Source: Bacteroidota bacterium
GTDB taxonomy: Bacteria; Bacteroidota; Bacteroidia; Flavobacteriales; Weeksellaceae
DNA: 64,000 nt
Direction of reading: 5' to 3'
Assembly: GCA_023422635.1 (NCBI GenBank)
Contig: JAFAGO010000004.1
Span: 82,459-146,458, forward strand
Shown here: positions 61,277 to 64,000 of the stretch, in pieces
How the letters are laid out: every line of letters starts with the position of its first letter
Position numbering within the stretch: position 1 is the first letter of the stretch
The notes under the pieces: generated by a model
Told to the model about the DNA's origin: nothing
Database searches by the model: none
The model's input: the letters and a program-made list of their open reading frames with translations, nothing else
Position numbers and translations under genes: made by a program

Positions 61277-61899
61277 AATTGAAATTTAAAAACAAAGGAA
61301 ATCTATATGTAATTATCGATCCTTCAAAAGCGAAAGAAAAGTTACTTTTTGACTTAGAATCAGTTTTAAAAGAAGGCGTTGATTTGTTACAAGTTTGGGA
61401 TAATTTTTCTAGTGAAAATGACGATGAATTGATTTTGAAAATGATTGATTTGTCTCGAAAGAATTCCACACCAATATTGATCAATAACAGAATTGATTTT
61501 TTAGAGAAATATGATTTTGATGGAATTCATTTTGATGAAGTTCCAAAAGATGAATCTGTTTTGAAAAGCGAATTATTAAAAGATAAATTGATCGGAATAA
61601 CGTGTAATAATGATATATCCTTGATTGAGAAAACAGTTGATTTAGGAGCAGATTACATTTCATTTTGTTCGATGTTTCCATCAGTGACAGCGAATTCTTG
61701 CGAATTGGTCGATTTTGAAACCGTGAAGAAAGCCAAAGAGCAATTTGATATTCCCATTTTTTTAGCAGGCGGAATTGATCTCGCCAAAATAGCTGAACTC
61801 AAACCTTTACAAGCAAACGGAATTGCCGTTGTTTCCGGGATTTTCAGTCACGAAGATCCATCCGAGCAAGTTTTAAAATATAAAAAACAATTACAATGA
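61273..61899 (+). CDS. ThiE-like TIM-barrel protein lacking canonical substrate residues
   Basis: A 208-residue protein with the thiamine-phosphate synthase fold: LYVIIDPS, ILINNRIDFL, GADYISFCSMFPSVTAN and the phosphate-binding IFLAGGIDL. In ThiE the pyrophosphate site is built on QxRxK; here it reads Q40-V-W42-D-N44. ThiE's second motif has NDR, here NNR, and the TK of the FPTxTK loop is T139-A140. So it keeps the barrel and phosphate loop but probably does not make thiamine phosphate from HMP-PP and thiazole phosphate. The ATG at 61273 overlaps the upstream stop. Confidence 0.82.
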   Translation: MKLKFKNKGNLYVIIDPSKAKEKLLFDLESVLKEGVDLLQVWDNFSSENDDELILKMIDLSRKNSTPILINNRIDFLEKYDFDGIHFDEVPKDESVLKSELLKDKLIGITCNNDISLIEKTVDLGADYISFCSMFPSVTANSCELVDFETVKKAKEQFDIPIFLAGGIDLAKIAELKPLQANGIAVVSGIFSHEDPSEQVLKYKKQLQ

Positions 61900-62171
61900 C
61901 TTTAGAAACCATAGAAAAATTATGTTGTCCGTTCGATAAAGCGGATTTGGATTTAACGATCATCAACCAAATAGAAAATGATGTGAAGGAAGGATTTTTT
62001 GTGTGTACTTCGTGCAAAAGAATTTATCCGTTCGTAAAAGGCGTTCCGATTATGAATCAAGATGAATATCGAGATGTAGAATTAGAAAGACCTTTGTTAG
62101 AAAAGCTTGCCGCATCGCATTCTTTAAAATTGAAAGAAGGATTTCGTGTTGAGGTTTTGGGAGTTGAATGA
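61896..62171 (+). CDS. Trm112-like zinc-ribbon methyltransferase partner
   Basis: A 91-residue Trm112-family protein. It has Cys10-Cys11 in KLCCPFDK and the second knuckle Cys37-x-x-Cys40 in FVCTSCKRIYPFVKGVPIM. The usual first knuckle CPxC here reads C-P-F-D, so the zinc site is altered or shifted. Trm112 proteins activate methyltransferases by binding them; the methyltransferase at the head of this operon is the obvious partner. It overlaps the ThiE-like gene by 4 bases and closes the operon. No terminator is seen; dispersed repeats follow. Confidence 0.82.
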   Translation: MTLETIEKLCCPFDKADLDLTIINQIENDVKEGFFVCTSCKRIYPFVKGVPIMNQDEYRDVELERPLLEKLAASHSLKLKEGFRVEVLGVE

Positions 62172-62194
62172 TGGTTGATAATTTTGTCACGATT

Positions 62195-62242
62195 TACCAA
62201 GGGTTTTACTCGTTGCTTTGGATATGTCGCCCCGTTGGGGAT
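62195..62242. repeat. dispersed intergenic repeat with CCCC-GTT-GGGG hairpin
   Basis: ACCAAGGG, CTTTGG and TATGTCGCCCCGTTGGGG occur in series; CCCC/GGGG (62230-62240) forms a tight hairpin, and CCAA/TTGG frames the first part. To my recollection this sequence type is scattered through intergenic regions of many Flavobacteriia. It lies just after the TPP operon with no gene. Confidence 0.5.
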
Positions 62243-62460
62243 TTCTTTTCTTTTTTCAAATTAGAGGACGGGATTTATTGTTTTAGATTTTGATTTGAAA
62301 GAATATGTATAAAAGAGTTTGATTTAGTTAATGGTAAGTTTTAATAAAAAACTTCCTAAATATTTTTTTGACCCATAAGCGGAGAATACAGATTTAATAA
62401 TAAGTCTTTCGTCTACGATCTACGATCTACAATCTCCAACGTATAACTTCTCTTTTCTCA

Positions 62461-62556
62461 ATAGCCCTGATTGAACGGTATGTGTGAGCTCTTTTTGCAA
62501 AAAGGCATTGTGTTGGTGCAAAAAGCGAGTAGTGAAAGCAGGTTCCCGGCTACTGA
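62461..62556 (+). ncRNA. structured element resembling the Flavo-1 RNA motif
   Basis: ATAGCCCTGATTGAACGG at the left, a long stem CTTTTTGCA / TGCAAAAAG in the middle, and AGTGAAAGCAGG with GGCTACTG to the right follow the order I recall for the Flavo-1 motif of Bacteroidota (AGCCC-GAT...AGCGG, variable stem, AGCGGGAAAAGCTTC-like end). The match is from memory and the right end is diverged. It ends 33 bases before the mnmE ATG. Confidence 0.45.
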
Positions 62557-62588
62557 AAAATTGGATGGAAAAAATGTAACTTTGCAGT

Positions 62589-64000
62589 ATGAATCAAGAT
62601 ACCATTTGTGCATTGGCCACTGCAAACGGCGTTGGCGCCATCGGAATTATTAGAGTTTCGGGAGATAAAGCGTTTGAAATTGTTTCGAAAATTTTTGATG
62701 GAAAAGATTTGACGAAGGTGAAATCACATACCGTGCATTATGGGTTTGTAGTTGAGAAGTCGGAAGTCGGAATTCAGAAGTCAGAAGAGATGCTTCGAGA
62801 ACCTCAGCATGACATTGTACATGATAAATCGGAGGTTATTGATGAAGTAATGGTTGCTGTTTTCAGAGCTCCAAAGACTTTTACAGCTGAAGATTCTGTA
62901 GAAATATCTTTTCACGGTTCGCCTTTTATTGCAAAAAGAATTTTGGAAGTTTTGATTAAAAACGGAGCAAGAATGGCGAAAGCAGGCGAGTTTACAATGC
63001 GCGCTTTTATGAATGGTCGTATCGATCTTTCTCAAGCTGAATCCATTGCAGACTTGATAGCTTCCGAAAATGAAGCTTCCCGAAAAGTGGCATTAAACCA
63101 GTTAAAAGGTGGAATTACACAAGAAATTTCTATTTTAAGAGGTGATTTGTTGAACTTCACTTCTTTAATTGAGTTGGAATTGGATTTTGCAGAGGAAGAT
63201 GTGGAGTTTGCCGATCGAACTGCTTTGAAAAATTTGATTCAGAAAATTGATAGTAAACTGAAATCACTCATTGATAGTTTTCAATACGGAAATGCCATCA
63301 AAAACGGAACTGCAGTTGCGATTATTGGGAAACCAAATGCAGGAAAATCGACGCTGCTGAATGCATTACTGAAAGAAGAAAGAGCAATTGTTTCTAATAT
63401 TGCAGGAACGACACGTGATACGATTGAAGAAGTTTTGCACATTAAAGGTCACGCATTTCGTTTAATTGATACGGCTGGACTTCGTGAAACTTTGGATGAA
63501 ATTGAAGCGATTGGTGTGAAAAAAGCCAGAGAAAAAGTTTCGCAAGCAGAAATTTTGGTGTATTTGGTTGATGCGCAAACAACAGATTTTACAGAAGATT
63601 TAGAAACCTTGAAATCGCTTCTTCGTCCAGATTTAAAAGTGATTGTTTTAGCCACAAAAATGGATGAGGTGTTGCCTTCTCATTACAATTCGATTGAGTC
63701 TATTTTCAGAGATGCCATCCAACAAGATTTTGATTTTATTGAGATTTCTGCGGTAGAAAATCAAAACATCCAGGATCTTAAAAATGAGCTTTCGTCATAC
63801 GTTGAACAGTTAAAAAGTGAGGAAGGAAATGTTGTGATCACCAATCAGCGTCATTTCGAAGCGTTGGGAAATGCTCTGCATTCTGTTCGTCAAGTAGAAG
63901 AGGCCGTCAACTCTGGAATTACTACAGAATTACTTGCTTATGAACTTCGCAACGCCCTCGAAAACTTAGGTGAAATTTCTGGAGAATTTACCAATGACGA
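62589..64000 (+). CDS. mnmE: tRNA modification GTPase MnmE (partial, with insertion)
   Basis: With MnmG it makes the cmnm5 modification of wobble uridine in several tRNAs. 470 residues are visible before the window ends. The N-terminal folate-binding domain starts TICALATANGVGAIGIIRVSG; the G domain has P-loop GKPNAGKST, switch IAGTTRDT, DTAGLR and a G4 motif TKMD where NKxD is usual. Residues 56-82 (VEKSEVGIQKSEEMLREPQ and following to KSE) are extra compared with usual MnmE, and their DNA resembles intergenic repeat sequence. The reading frame stays open through it. The C-terminal Cys is beyond the window. Confidence 0.95.
   Translation, partial: MNQDTICALATANGVGAIGIIRVSGDKAFEIVSKIFDGKDLTKVKSHTVHYGFVVEKSEVGIQKSEEMLREPQHDIVHDKSEVIDEVMVAVFRAPKTFTAEDSVEISFHGSPFIAKRILEVLIKNGARMAKAGEFTMRAFMNGRIDLSQAESIADLIASENEASRKVALNQLKGGITQEISILRGDLLNFTSLIELELDFAEEDVEFADRTALKNLIQKIDSKLKSLIDSFQYGNAIKNGTAVAIIGKPNAGKSTLLNALLKEERAIVSNIAGTTRDTIEEVLHIKGHAFRLIDTAGLRETLDEIEAIGVKKAREKVSQAEILVYLVDAQTTDFTEDLETLKSLLRPDLKVIVLATKMDEVLPSHYNSIESIFRDAIQQDFDFIEISAVENQNIQDLKNELSSYVEQLKSEEGNVVITNQRHFEALGNALHSVRQVEEAVNSGITTELLAYELRNALENLGEISGEFTND
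62755..62816. repeat. repeat-like insertion inside mnmE
   Basis: Near-tandem GAAGTCGGAAGTCGGAATTC then CAGAAGTCAGAAG (62755-62787) are followed by ATGCTTCGAGAACCTCAGCAT (split here as ATGCT at 62790-62794 and AGCAT at 62806-62810, an inverted repeat). Both types, from memory, are common intergenic repeats in this group. Here they add about 27 in-frame codons to mnmE. Confidence 0.55.

Larger units (their letters stand above)
62172..62588. other. 417-bp repeat-rich gap between the TPP operon and mnmE
   Basis: No gene was found. It holds, in order, the CCCC/GGGG dispersed repeat (62195-62242), AT-rich sequence, short near-tandem CTACGATCTACGATCTACAATC (62413-62436), and a structured element at 62461-62556 directly before mnmE. 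Confidence 0.6.

Noticed and set aside
62413..62436. Possible CRISPR-like array (CTACGATC repeats)
   Set aside because: Units are 8 bases without spacers and no cas gene is present.

Overview
The window is chromosomal DNA of a low-GC Gram-negative bacterium of the Bacteroidota, most likely class Flavobacteriia and close to the Chryseobacterium/Kaistella group. Evidence: many genes are preceded by the Bacteroidota -7 box TAnnTTTG rather than by E. coli-type promoters, ribosome binding sites are A-rich without Shine-Dalgarno sequences, and the protein repertoire is typical (short LeuA, lysine 6-transaminase with ALDH7, Flavobacteriia-only conserved unknowns). No rRNA, tRNA, CRISPR array, transposase, integrase or phage gene was seen.

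Layout. 0-5 kb: housekeeping genes (idi, HAD phosphatase, 2-hydroxyacid dehydrogenase, mscL, nnr, ada). 5.3-10.4 kb: leftward leucine operon leuA-leuC-methyltransferase-leuD-leuB. 10.5-17.6 kb: a conserved unknown, lysine catabolism (lysine 6-transaminase and aminoadipate-semialdehyde dehydrogenase) and pyruvate oxidase. 17.6-48 kb: a large accessory redox region. It opens with an AraC regulator diverging from a 12-gene unit (two MRJP/gluconolactonase-like secreted proteins, three aldo/keto reductases, an amidohydrolase, a beta-hydroxyacid dehydrogenase homologue, three VOC proteins and a YgiN-type monooxygenase). It continues with MFS pumps, a cupin/dinucleotide-binding/DoxX/PPC unit, a UbiD-UbiX decarboxylase cluster with its own AraC regulator, an MBL hydrolase, a secreted dienelactone hydrolase, a zinc alcohol dehydrogenase and two more aldo/keto reductases. 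48-59 kb: hisS, pruA, YceI, MalY-type lyase, aminopeptidase P, an Lrp regulator facing a MetE-C-like enzyme, and a 2OG/IPNS-type oxygenase. 59.3-62.2 kb: a TPP riboswitch heading a four-gene operon (methyltransferase, AIR-synthase-like protein, degenerate ThiE-like protein, Trm112-like zinc protein). 62.6-64 kb: mnmE, cut by the window edge.

Best candidates for something undescribed. (1) A direct repeat TACAA-N16-TACAA (21-bp period) lies in front of four separate transcription units of the accessory region, including both sides of the araC gene at 17.6 kb. It suggests one AraC regulon tying together the scattered redox genes. (2) The TPP-riboswitch operon codes for an unassigned pathway: its ThiE-like protein has lost residues expected for thiamine-phosphate synthase, and it travels with a methyltransferase and its likely Trm112-type partner. 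(3) mnmE carries an in-frame insertion of what looks like intergenic repeat DNA. Two genes are broken by +1 shifts (doxX-like and a second araC) and one small lipoprotein gene has two in-frame stops; sequencing error must be excluded for the first two.
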